Shown here piece by piece: positions 52,301-64,000 of a stretch of DNA of 64,000 nucleotides (position 1 is its first letter; every line of letters begins with the position of its first letter). Origin of the DNA: Owenia fusiformis (Eukaryota > Annelida > Polychaeta > Sabellida > Oweniidae). The stretch spans positions 24,729,915 to 24,793,914 of the forward strand of contig CAIIXF020000001.1 of NCBI GenBank assembly GCA_903813345.2. The letters run 5' to 3'. The notes under the pieces are model-generated. The model saw nothing but the letters and a program-made list of their open reading frames with translations. It made no database searches and was not told the DNA's origin. The position numbers and the translations under genes are program-made.

Positions 52301-55300
52301 GTAGCTGACACAACTACAGTGGCTGATGCGACTACGGCAGATACTACAGCAGCTGATGCTACAACTACAGTGGCTGACACAACTACAGCTGATGCTACAA
52401 CAACAGTTGCTGATGCAACAACGGCTGATGCTACAACAACAGTTGCTGACACAGCTACAGTGGCTGACGCAACTACGGCAGATACTACAGCAGCTGATGC
52501 TACAAGTACAGTGGCTGACACAACTACCGCTGATGCTACAGCAACAGTTGCTGATGCAACAACGGCTGATGTTACAACAACAGTAGCAGACACAACTACA
52601 GTGGCTGACGCAACTACGGCAGATACTACAGCAGCTGATGCTACAACTACAGTGGCTGACACACCTACAGCTGATGCTACAACATCAGTTGCTGATGCAA
52701 CAACGGCTGATGTTACAACAACAGTTGCTGACACAACAACAGTGGCTGACGCAACTACAGCAGATACTACAGCAGCTGATGCTACAAGTACAGTGGCTGA
52801 CACAACTACAGCTGATGCTACAGCAACAGTTACTGATACAACAACGGCTGATGTTACAACAACAGTTGCTGACACAACTACAGTGGCTGACGCAACTACG
52901 GCAGATACTACAGCAGCTGATGCTACAAGTACAGTGGCTGACACAACTACCGCTGATGCTACAACAACAGTTGCTGATGCAACAACGGCTGATGTTACAA
53001 CAACAGTTGCTGACACAACTACAGTGGTTGACGCAACTACGGCAGATACTACAGCAGCTGATGCTACAACTACAGTGGCTGACACAACTGCAGCTGATGC
53101 TACAACAACAGTTGCTGATGCAACAACGGCTGATGTTACAACAACAGTAGCTGACACAACTACAGTGACTGACGCAACTACGGCAGATACTACAGCAGCT
53201 GATGCTACAACTACATTGGCTGACACAACTGCAGCTGATGCTACAACAACAGTTGCTGATGCAACAACGGCAGATACTACAGCAGCTGATGCTACAACAA
53301 CAGTTGCTGATGCAACAGCGGCTGATGTTACAACAACAGTTGCTGACAGAACAACGGTGGCTGACGCAACTACGGCAGATACTACAGCAGCTGATGCTAC
53401 AAGTACAGTGGTTGACACAACTACAGCTGATGCTACAGCAACAGTTACTGATGCAACAACGGCTGATGTTACAACAACAGTTGCTGACACAACTACAGTG
53501 GCTGACGCAACTACGGCAGATACTACAGCAGCTGATGCTACAAGTACAGTGGCTGACACAACTACAGCTGATGCTACAGCAACAGTTGCTGCTGATGCTA
53601 CAACTACAGTGGTTGACACAACTGCAGCTGATGCTACAGCAACAGTTGCTGACACAACTGCAGCTGATGCTACAACAACAGTTGCTGATGGAACAACGGC
53701 TGATGTTACAACAACAGTTGCTGACACAACTACAGTGGCTGACGCAACTACTGCAGATACTACAGCAGCTGATGCTACAAGTACAGTGGCTGACACAACT
53801 GCAGCTGATGCTACAACAACAGTTGCTGATGCAACAACGGCTGATGTTACAACAACAGTGGCTGACACAACTACAGTGGCTGACGCAACTACGGCAGATA
53901 CTACAGCAGCTGATGCCACAAGTACAGTGGCTGACACAACTACAGCTGATGCTACAGCAACAGTTACTGATGCAACAACGGCTGATGTTACAATAACAGT
54001 TGCTGACACAACTACAGTGGCTGACGCAACTTCGGCAGATACAACAGTAGCTGATGCTACAACTACAGTGGCTGACACAACTACAGCTGATGTTACAACA
54101 ACAGTTGCTGATGCAACAACGGCTGATGCTACAACAACAGTTGCTGATGCAACAACGGCTGATGTTACAACAACAGTAACTGACACAACTACAGTGGCTG
54201 ACGCAACTACGGCAGATACTACAGCAGCTGATGCTACAACTACAGTGGCTGACACAACTGCAGCTGATGCTACAACAACAGTTGCTGATGCAACAACGGC
54301 TGATGTTACAACAACAGTAGCTGACACAACTACAGTGGCTGACGCAACTTCGGCAGATACAACAGCAGCTGATGCTACAAGTACAGTGGCTGACACAACT
54401 ACAGCTGATGCTACAGCAACAGTTGCTGCTGATGCTACAACAACAGTGGCTGACACAACTACAGTGGCTGACGCAACTACGGCAGATACTACAGCAGCTG
54501 ATGCTACAATTACAGTGGCTGACACAACTACAGCTAATGCTACAACAACAGTTGCTGATGCAACAACGGCTGATGTTACAACAACATTTGCTGAGACAAC
54601 TACAGTGGCTGACGCAACTACGGCAGATACTACAGCAGCTGATGCTACAATTACAGTGGTTGACACAACTACAGCTGATGCTACAACAACAGTTGCTGAT
54701 GCAACAACGGCTGATGTTACAACAACAGTTGCTGACACAACTACAGTGGCTGACGCAACTACGGCAGATACTACAGCAGCTGATGCTACAAGAACTGTGG
54801 CTGACACAACTACAGCTGATGCTACAGCAACAGTTGCTGATGCAACAACGGCTGATGCTACAACAACAGTTGCTGATGCAACAATGGCTGATGTTACAAC
54901 AACAGAAGCTGACACAACTACAGTGGCTGTCGCAACTACGGCAGATACTACAGCAGCTGATGCTACAACTACAGTGGCTGACACAACTGCAGCTGATGCT
55001 ACAACAACAGTTGCTGATGCAACAACGGCTGATGTTACAACAACAGTAGCTGATACAACTACAGTGGCTGACGCAACTTCGGCAGATACAACAGCAGCTG
55101 ATGCTACAACTACAGTGGCTGACACAACTACAGCTGATTCTACAACAACAGTTGCTGATGCAACAACGGCTGATGTTACAACAACAGTAGCTGACACAAC
55201 TACAGTTGCAGACGCAACTACGGCAGATACTACAGCAGCTGATGCTACAACTACAGTGGCTGACACAACTGCAGCTGATGCTACAACAACAGTTGCTGAT

Positions 55301-58300
55301 GCAACAACGGCTGATGTTACAACAACAGTAGCTGACACAACTACAGTTGCAGACGCAACTACGGCAGATACTACAGCAGCTGATGCTACAAGTACAGTGG
55401 CTGACACAACTGCAGCTGATGCTACAACTACAGTGGCTGACACAACTGCAGCTGATGCTACAACAACAGTTGCTGATGCAACAACGCCTGATGTTACAAC
55501 AACAGTTTCTGACACAACTACAGTGGCTGATGCAACTACGGCAGATACTACAGCAGCTGATGCTACAACTACAGTGGCTGACACAACTACAGCTGATGCT
55601 ACAACAACAGTTGCTGATGCAACAACGGCTGATGTTACAACAACACTAGCTGACACAACTACAGTGGCTGACGCAACTACGGCAGATACTACAGCAGCTG
55701 ATAATACAACTACAGTGGCTGACACAACTACAGCTGATGCTACAACAACAGTTGCTGATGCAACAACGGCTGATGATACAACAACAGTAGCTGACACAAC
55801 TTCAGTGGCTGACGCAACTACGGCAGATACTACAGCAGCTGATGCTACAACTACAGTGGCTGACACAACTACAGCTGATGCTACAACAACAGTTGCTGAT
55901 GCAACAACGGCTGATGTTACAACAACAGTTGCTGACACAACTACAGAGGTTGACGCAACTACGGCAGATACTATAGCAGCTGATGCTACAACTACAGTGG
56001 CTGACACAACTGCAGCTGATGCTACAACAACAGTTGCTGATGCAACAACGGCTGACACTACAACTACAGTGGTTGACACAACTGCAGCTGATGCTACAAC
56101 AACAGTTGCTGATGGAACAACGGCTGATGTTACAACAACAGTTGCTGACACAACTACAGTGGCTGACGCAACTACTGCAGATACTACAGCAGCTGATGCT
56201 ACAAGTACAGTGGCTGACACAACTGCAGCTGATGCTACAACAACAGTTGCTGATGCAACAACGGCTGATGTTACAACAACAGTGGCTGACACAACTACAG
56301 TGGCTGACGCAACTACGGCAGATAGGTCAGCAGCTGATAATACAACTACAGTGGCTGACACAACTACAGCTGATGCTACAACAACAGTTGCTGATGCAAC
56401 AACGGCTGATGTTACAACAACAGTAGCAGACACAACTACAGTGGCTGAAGCAACTACGGCAGATACTACAGCAGCTGATGCTACAACTACAGTGGCTGAC
56501 ACACCTACAGCTGATGCTACAACAACAGTTGCTGATGCAACAACGGCTGATGTTACAACAACAGTTGCTGACACAACAACAGTGGCTGACGCAACTACGG
56601 CAGATACTACAGCAGCTGATGCTACAAGTACAGTGGCTGACACAACTACAGCTGATGCTACAGCAACAGTTACTGATGCAACAACGGCTGATGTTACAAC
56701 AACAGTTGCTGACACAACTACAGAGGTTGACTCAACTACGGCAGATACTACAGCAGCTGATGCTACAACTACAGTGGCTGACACAACTGCAGCTGATGCT
56801 ACAACAACAGTTGCTGATGCAACAACGGCTGATGTTACAACAACAGTAGCTGACATAACTACAGTGGCTGATGCAACTACGGCAGATACTACAGCAGCTG
56901 ATGCTACAACTACAGTGGCTGACACAACTGCAGCTGATGCTACAAGTACAGTGGCTGACACAACTGCAGCTGATGCTACAACAACAGTTGCTGATGCAAC
57001 AACGGCTGATGTTACAACAACAGTGGCTGACACAACTACAGTGGCTGACGCAACTACGGCAGATAGGTCAGCAGCTGATAATACAACTACAGTGGCTGAC
57101 ACAACTACAGCTGATGCTACAACAACAGTTGTTGATGCAACAACGGCTGATGTTACAACAACAGTAGCAGACACAACTACAGTGGCTGAAGCAACTACGG
57201 CAGATACTACAGCAGCTGATGCTACAACTACAGTGGCTGACACACCTACAGCTGATGCTTCAACAACAGTTGCTGATGCAACAACGGCTGATGTTACAAC
57301 AACAGTTGCTGACACAACAACAGTGGCTGACGCAACTACGGCAGATACTACAGCAGCTGATGCTACAAGTACAGTGGCTGACACAACTACAGCTGATGCT
57401 ACAGCAACAGTTACTGATGCAACAACGGCTGATGTTACAACAACAGTTGCTGACACAACTACAGTGGCTGACGCAACTACGGCAGATACTACAGCAGCTG
57501 ATGCTACAAGTACAGTTGCTGACACAACTACAGCTGATGCTACAACAACAGTTGCTGATGCAACAACGGCTGATGTTACAACAACAGTAGCTGATACAAC
57601 TACAGTCACTAACACAAATACGGCAGTTACTACAGCAGCTGATGCTACAACTACAGTGGATGACACAACTACAGCTGATGCTAGAACAACAGTTGCTGAT
57701 GCAACAACGGCTGATGTTACAACAACAGTAGCTGACACAACTACAGTGGCTGACGCAACTACGGCAGATACTACAGCAGCTGATGCTACAACTACAGTGG
57801 TTGACACAACTGCAGCTGATGCTACAACAACAGTTGCTGATGCAACAACGGCTGATGTTGCAAAAACAGTAGATGACATAACTACAGTGGCTGACGCAAC
57901 TACGGCAGATACTACAGCAGCTGTTGCTACAACTACAGCAGCTGATGCTACAACTAAAGTGGCTGACACAACTGTAGCTGATGCTACAACAACAGTTGCT
58001 GATGCAACAACGGCTGGTGTTACAACAACAGTTGCTGACACAACTACAGTGGCTGACGCAACTACGGCAGATACTACAGCAGCTGATGCTACAACTACAG
58101 TGGCTGACACAACTACAGCTGATGCTACAACAACAGTTGCTGATGCAACAACGGCTGATGTTACAACAACAGTAGCTGACACAACTACAGTGGCTGATGC
58201 GACTACGGCAGATACTACAGAAGCTGATGCTACAACTACAGTGGCTGACACAACTACAGTGGCTGACGCAACTACGGCAGATACTACAGCAGCTGATGCT

Positions 58301-61300
58301 ACAAGTACAGTGGCTGACACAACTACAGCTGATGCTACAACAACAGTTGCTGATGCAACAACGGCTGATGTTACAACAACAGTAGCTGACACAACTACAG
58401 TGGCTGATGCAACTTCGGCAGATACAACAGCAGCTGATGCTACAACTACAGTGGCTGACACAACTACAGCTGATGCTACAACAACAGTTGCTGATGCAAC
58501 AACGGCTGATGTTACAACAACACTTGCTGACACAACTACAGTGGCTGATGCAACTACGGCAGATACTACAGCAGCTGATGCTACAACTACAGTGGCTGAC
58601 ACAACTACAGCTGATGCTACAACAACAGTTGCTGATGCAACAACGGCTGATGTTACAACAACAGTAGCTGACACAACTACAGTGGCTGATGCAACTTCGG
58701 CAGATACAACAGCAGCTGATGCTACAACTACAGTGGCTGACACAACTACAGCTGATGCTACAACAACAGTTGCTGATGCAACAACGGCTGATGTTACAAC
58801 AACACTTGCTGACACAACTACAGTGGCTGATGCAACTACGGCAGATACTACAGCAGCTGATGCTACAACTACAGTGGCTGACACAACTACAGCTGATGCT
58901 ACAACAACAGTTGCTGATGCAACAACGGCTGATGTTACAACAACAGTAGCTGACACAACTACAGTGGCTGATGCGACTACGGCAGATACTACAGCAGCTG
59001 ATGCTACAACTACAGTGGCTGACACAACTACAGCTGATGCTACAACAACAGTTGCTGATGCAACAACGGCTGATGCTACAACAACAGTTGGTGACACAAC
59101 TACAGAGGCTGACGCAACTACGGCAGATACTACAGCAGCTGATGCTACAAGTACAGTGGCAGACACAACTACAGCTGATGCTACAGCAACAGTTGCTGGT
59201 GCAACAACGGCTGATGTTACAACAACAGTAGCTGACACAACTATAGTGGCTGACGCAACTACGGCAGATAATACAGCAGCTGATGCTACAACTACAGTGG
59301 CTGACACAACTGCAGCTGATGCTACAACAACAGTTGCTGATGCAACAACGGCTGATGTTACAACAACAGTTGCTGACACAACTACAGTGGCTGATGCGAC
59401 TACGGCAGATACTACAGAAGCTGATGCTACAACTACAGTGGCTGACACAACTACAGTGGCTGACGCAACTACGGCAGATACTACAGCAGCTGATGCTACA
59501 AGTACAGTGGCTGACACAACTACAGCTGATGCTACAACAACAGTTGCTGATGCAACAACGGCTGATGTTACAACAACAGTAGCTGACACAACTACAGTGG
59601 CTGATGCAACTTCGGCAGATACAACAGCAGCTGATGCTACAACTACAGTGGCTGACACAACTATAGCTGATGATACAACAACAGTTGGTGACACAACTAC
59701 AGAGGCTGACGCAACTACGGCAGATACTATAGCATCTGATGCTACAACTACAGTGTCTGACACAACTGCAGCTGATGCTACAACAACAGTTGCTGATGCA
59801 ACAACGGCTGACACTACAACTACAGTGGTTGACACAACTGCAGCTGATGCTACAACAACAGTTGCTGATGGAACAACGGCTGATGTTACAACAACAGTTG
59901 CTGACACAACTACAGTGGCTGACGCAACTACTGCAGATACTACAGCAGCTGATGCTACAAGTACAGTGGCTGACACAACTGCAGCTGATGCTACAACAAC
60001 AGTTGCTGATGCAACAACGGCTGATGTTACAACAACAGTGGCTGACACAACTACAGTGGCTGACGCAACTACGGCAGATAGGTCAGCAGCTGATAATACA
60101 ACTACAGTGGCTGACACAACTACAGCTGATGCTACAACAACAGTTGTTGATGCAACAACGGCTGATGTTACAACAATAGTAGCAGACACAACTACAGTGG
60201 CTGAAGCAACTACGGCAGATACTACAGCAGCTGATGCTACAACTACAGTGGCTGACACACCTACAGCTGATGCTACAACAACAGTTGCTGATGCAACAAC
60301 GGCTGATGTTACAACAACAGTTGCTGACACAACAACAGTGGCTGACACAACTACGGCAGATACTACAGCAGCTGATGCTACAAGTACAGTGGCTGACACA
60401 ACTACAGCTGATGCTACAGCAACAGTTACTGATGCAACAACGGCTGATGTTACAACAACAGTTGCTGACACAACTACAGTGGCTGACGCAACTACGGCAG
60501 ATACTACAGCAGCTGATGCTACAAGTACAGTTGCTGACACAACTACAGCTGATGCTACAACAACAGTTGCTGATGCAACAACGGCTGATGTTACAACAAC
60601 AGTAGCTGATACAACTACAGTCACTAACACAAATACGGCAGTTACTACAGCAGCTGATGCTACAACTACAGTGGATGACACAACTACAGCTGATGCTAGA
60701 ACAACAGTTGCTGATGCAACAACGGCTGATGTTACAACAACAGTAGCTGACACAACTACAGTGGCTGACGCAACTACGGCAGATACTACAGCAGCTGATG
60801 CTACAACTACAGTGGTTGACACAACTGCAGCTGATGCTACAACAACAGTTGCTGATGCAACAACGGCTGATGTTGCAAAAACAGTAGATGACATAACTAC
60901 AGTGGCTGACGCAACTACGGCAGATACTGCAGCAGCTGTTGCTACAACTACAGCAGCTGATGCTACAACTAAAGTGGCTGACACAACTGTAGCTGATGCT
61001 ACAACAACAGTTGCTGATGCAACAACGGCTGGTGTTACAACAACAGTTGCTGACACAACTACAGTGGCTGACGCAACTACGGCAGATACTACAGCAGCTG
61101 ATGCTACAACTACAGTGGCTGACACAACTACAGCTGATGCTACAACAACAGTTGCTGATGCAACAACGGCTGATGTTACAACAACAGTAGCTGACACAAC
61201 TACAGTGGCTGATGCGACTACGGCAGATACTACAGAAGCTGATGCTACAACTACAGTGGCTGACACAACTACAGTGGCTGACGCAACTACGGCAGATACT

Positions 61301-64000
61301 ACAGCAGCTGATGCTACAAGTACAGTGGCTGACACAACTACAGCTGATGCTACAACAACAGTTGCTGATGCAACAACGGCTGATGTTACAACAACAGTAG
61401 CTGACACAACTACAGTGGCTGATGCAACTTCGGCAGATACAACAGCAGCTGATGCTACAACTACAGTGGCTGACACAACTCCAGCTGATGCTACAACAAC
61501 AGTTGCTGATGCAACAACGGCTGATGTTACAACAACACTTGCTGACATAACTACAGTGGCTGATGCAACTACGGCAGATACTACAGCAGCTGATGCTACA
61601 ACTACAGTGGCTGACACAACTACAGCTGATGCTACAACAACAGTTGCTGATGCAACAACGGCTGATGTTACAACAACAGTAGCTGACACAACTACAGTGG
61701 CTGATGCAACTACGGCAGATACTACAGCAGCTGATGCTACAACTACAGTGGCTGACACAACTACAGCTGATGCTACAACAACAGTTGCTGATGCAACAAC
61801 GGCTGATGTTACAACAACAGTAGCTGACACAACTACAGTGGCTGATGCGACTACGGCAGATACTACAGCAGCTGATGCTACAACTACAGTGGCTGACACA
61901 ACTACAGCTGATGCTACAACAACAGTTGCTGATGCAACAACGGCTGATGCTACAACAACAGTTGGTGACACAACTACAGAGGCTGACGCAACTACGGCAG
62001 ATACTACAGCAGCTGATGCTACAAGTACAGTGGCAGACACAACTACAGCTGATGCTACAGCAACAGTTGCTGGTGCAACAACGGCTGATGTTACAACAAC
62101 AGTAGCTGACACAACTATAGTGGCTGACGCAACAACGGCAGATAATACAGCAGCTGATGCTACAACTACAGTGGCTGACACAACTGCAGCTGATGCTACA
62201 ACAACAGTTGCTGATGCAACAACGGCTGATGTTACAACAACAGTTGCTGACACAACTACAGTGGCTGACGCAACTACGGCAGATACTACAGCAGCTGATG
62301 CTACATCTACAGTGGCTGACACAACTGCAGCTGATGCTAAAACAACAGCAGCTGATGCTACAATTACAGTGGCTGACACAACTACAGCTGATGCTACAAC
62401 AACAGTTGCTGATGCAACAACGGTTGATGTTACAACAACAGTTGCTGACAGAACAACGGTGGCTGACGCAACTACGGCAGATACTACAGCAGCTGATGCT
62501 ACAAGTACAGTGGTTGACACAACTACAGCTGATGCTACAGCAACAGTTGCTGATGCAACAACGGCTGATGTTACAACAACAGTTGCTGACACAACTACAG
62601 TGGCTGACGCAACTACGGCAGATACTACAGCAGCTGATGCTACAAGTACAGTGGCTGACACAACTACAGCTGATGCTACAACAACAGTTGCTGATGCAAC
62701 AACGGCTGATGTTACAACAACAGTAGCTGACACAACTACAGTGGCTGATGCAACTTCGGCAGATACAACAGCAGCTGATGCTACAACTACAGTGGCTGAC
62801 ACAACTACAGCTGATGCTACAACAACAGTTGCTGATGCAACAACGGCTGATGTTACAACAACACTTGCTGACACAACTACAGTGGCTGATGCAACTACGG
62901 CAGATACTACAGCAGCTGATGCTACAACTACAGTGGCTGACACAACTACAGCTGATGCTACAACAACAGTTGCTGATGCAACAACGGCTGATGTTACAAC
63001 AACAGTAGCTGACACAACTACAGTGGCTGATGCGACTACGGCAGATACTACAGAAGCTGATGCTACAACTACAGTGGCTGACACAACTACAGCTGATGCT
63101 ACAACAACAGTTGCTGATGCAACAACGGCTGATGCTACAACAACAGTTGGTGACACAACTACAGAGGCTGACGCAACTACGGCAGATACTACAGCAGCTG
63201 ATGCTACAAGTACAGTGGCAGACACAACTACAGCTGATGCTACAGCAACAGTTGCTGGTGCAACAACGGCTGATGTTACAACAACACTTGCTGACACAAC
63301 TACAGTGGCTGATGCAACTACGGCAGATACTACAGCAGCTGATAATACAACTACAGTGGCTGACACAACTACAGCTGATGCTACAACAACAGTTGCTGAT
63401 GCAACAACGGCTGATGATACAACAACAGTAGCTGACACAACTTCAGTGGCTGACGCAACTACGGCAGATACTACAGCAGCTGATGCTACAAGTACAGTGG
63501 CAAACACAACTACAGCTGATGCTACAGCAACAGTTGCTGGTGCAACAACGGCTGATGTTACAACAACAGTAGCTGACACAACTATAGTGGCTGACGCAAC
63601 TACGGCAGATAATACAGCAGCTGATGCTACAACTACAGTGGCTGACACAACTGCAGCTGATGCTACAACAACAGTTGCTGATGCAACTACAGTGGCTGAC
63701 GCAACTACGGCAGATACTACAGCAGCTGATGCTACATCTACAGTGGCTGACACAACTGCAGCTGATGCTACAACAACAGTGGCTGACACAACTACAGTGG
63801 CTGACGCAACTACGGTAGATACTACAGCAGCTGATGCTACAACTACAGTGGCTGACACAACTGCAGCTGATGCTACAACAACAGTTGCTGATGCAACAAC
63901 GGCTGATGTTACAACAGTTGCTGAAACAACTACAGTGGCTGACGCAACTACGGCAGATACTACAGCAGCTGATGCTACAATTACAGTGGCTGACACAACT
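40218..64000 (+). CDS. Giant mucin-like protein, exon with EGF domain and array 2 (runs off window)
   Basis: Entered in phase 1 after GTTACAG, this exon encodes a calcium-binding EGF domain (40218-40360), then a linker with Thr and Asp (TTVVDPTRVDSSTTAD) and, from about 40440, a second Thr/Ala/Asp/Val array in the same frame. The frame of the first Cys codon and of the last codon (63998-64000) agree, and I found no in-frame stop in the stretches I translated. No complete ORF terminating in this frame exists anywhere between, so about 7,927 codons are open and the exon continues past the window. EGF exons are usually separate phase 1-1 cassettes; here the domain is continuous with the array in one exon. 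Units near the EGF (40.4-44.5 kb) are diverged, those after about 51 kb very homogeneous. Together with the exons at 1697 and 27891 this gives array-SEA-EGF-array in one polypeptide. Confidence 0.85.
46321..50640 (+). repeat. 3,084-bp-offset segmental duplication inside array 2
   Basis: About 46321-47560 and 49405-50640 align at a constant offset of 3,084 bp (1,028 codons), checked at 46385/49469, 47341/50425 and by shared rare motifs such as GACAAAACTACAGCTTATGC and ACTACATTTTCTGACG. Intervening units at 47.6-49.4 kb carry further copies of the Ala-Tyr-Ala-Leu marker. Frame is preserved. Confidence 0.85.
56935..62264 (+). repeat. About 2.4-kb near-identical duplication inside array 2
   Basis: 56935-58970 matches 59950-61985 at an offset of 3,015 bp, then the offset changes to 2,874 bp (one 141-bp unit lost) for about 58970-59389 against 61844-62263. 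Rare markers include CAGTCACTAACACAAATACG (57603 and 60618) and GATAGGTCAGCAGC (57062 and 60077). A third copy of the GATAGGTCAG marker at 56321 is displaced by 741 bp. Within the block, about 58400-58680 is followed by an almost identical 282-bp copy at 58682-58962 (two units). Confidence 0.88.

Larger units (their letters stand above)
40437..64000 (+). repeat. Tandem array 2: 141-bp (47-aa) coding repeat, at least 167 unit-lengths
   Basis: Same orientation, same residues and same 141-bp period as array 1 (landmark TACTACAGCAGCTGATGCT at 52201 and 52342). A difference is frequent GCAGCTGATGCT after ACAACT, giving Thr-Ala-Ala-Asp where array 1 has Thr-Thr-Ala-Asp. The array is cut by the window end, so its full length is unknown. 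Confidence 0.95.

Noticed and set aside
52326-63818. Numerous Gln/Leu-rich plus-strand ORFs of MLQLQWLTQLQ type
   Set aside because: They are the third frame of the repeat, repeatedly broken by TGA, with starts supplied by the ATG inside GATGCTACA. Not conserved domains.

Overview
The window is eukaryotic, almost certainly metazoan. Two blocks of 24-26 kb are open in one frame without a stop. They are joined by a small exon with good splice signals, and the rest is AT-rich, repeat-laden non-coding DNA. Short repeats built on TGACCTTGACC, families containing AAAATGGCCGCC, frequent ACATGTA and poly-G/poly-C tracts resemble what I know of bivalve mollusc genomes. That assignment is a low-to-moderate confidence inference.

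Layout. 1-1696 is non-coding DNA with degenerate repeats. 1697-27765 is one giant exon encoding a Thr/Ala/Asp/Val array (47-residue unit, 141 bp) followed by the first half of a SEA domain. 27766-27890 is a 125-bp phase-0 intron. 27891-28110 is a 220-nt exon that completes the SEA domain and ends in phase 1. 28111-40217 is a 12.1-kb intron holding a 1,982-bp terminal-inverted-repeat element, a GC-rich hairpin and several dispersed repeats. 40218 to the window end is a second giant exon, entered in phase 1, that begins with a calcium-binding EGF domain and continues as a second copy of the Thr/Ala/Asp array. It is still open in frame at base 64000.

The three exons read as one gene. Phases match at both junctions, and the second junction makes the Asp of a textbook D-V-D-E-C EGF start. 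The window alone then encodes about 16,690 residues of an extracellular mucin-like protein with the order array, SEA, EGF, array. No start codon, signal peptide, transmembrane segment or true stop is visible, so both ends lie outside. Mucin-type arrays combined with SEA and EGF modules are typical of membrane-tethered mucins (MUC16 and MUC12/13/17 types). This repeat is unusual in having almost no Pro or Ser and about one Asp per six residues.

The arrays are hierarchically duplicated (about 36 bp, 141 bp, 282 bp, 420 bp, 1.9 kb, 3 kb). One 1.9-kb tandem duplication differs at only six positions by my reading. The 141-bp period keeps all frames in register, so long antisense and third-frame ORFs appear throughout. 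I regard them as shadows.
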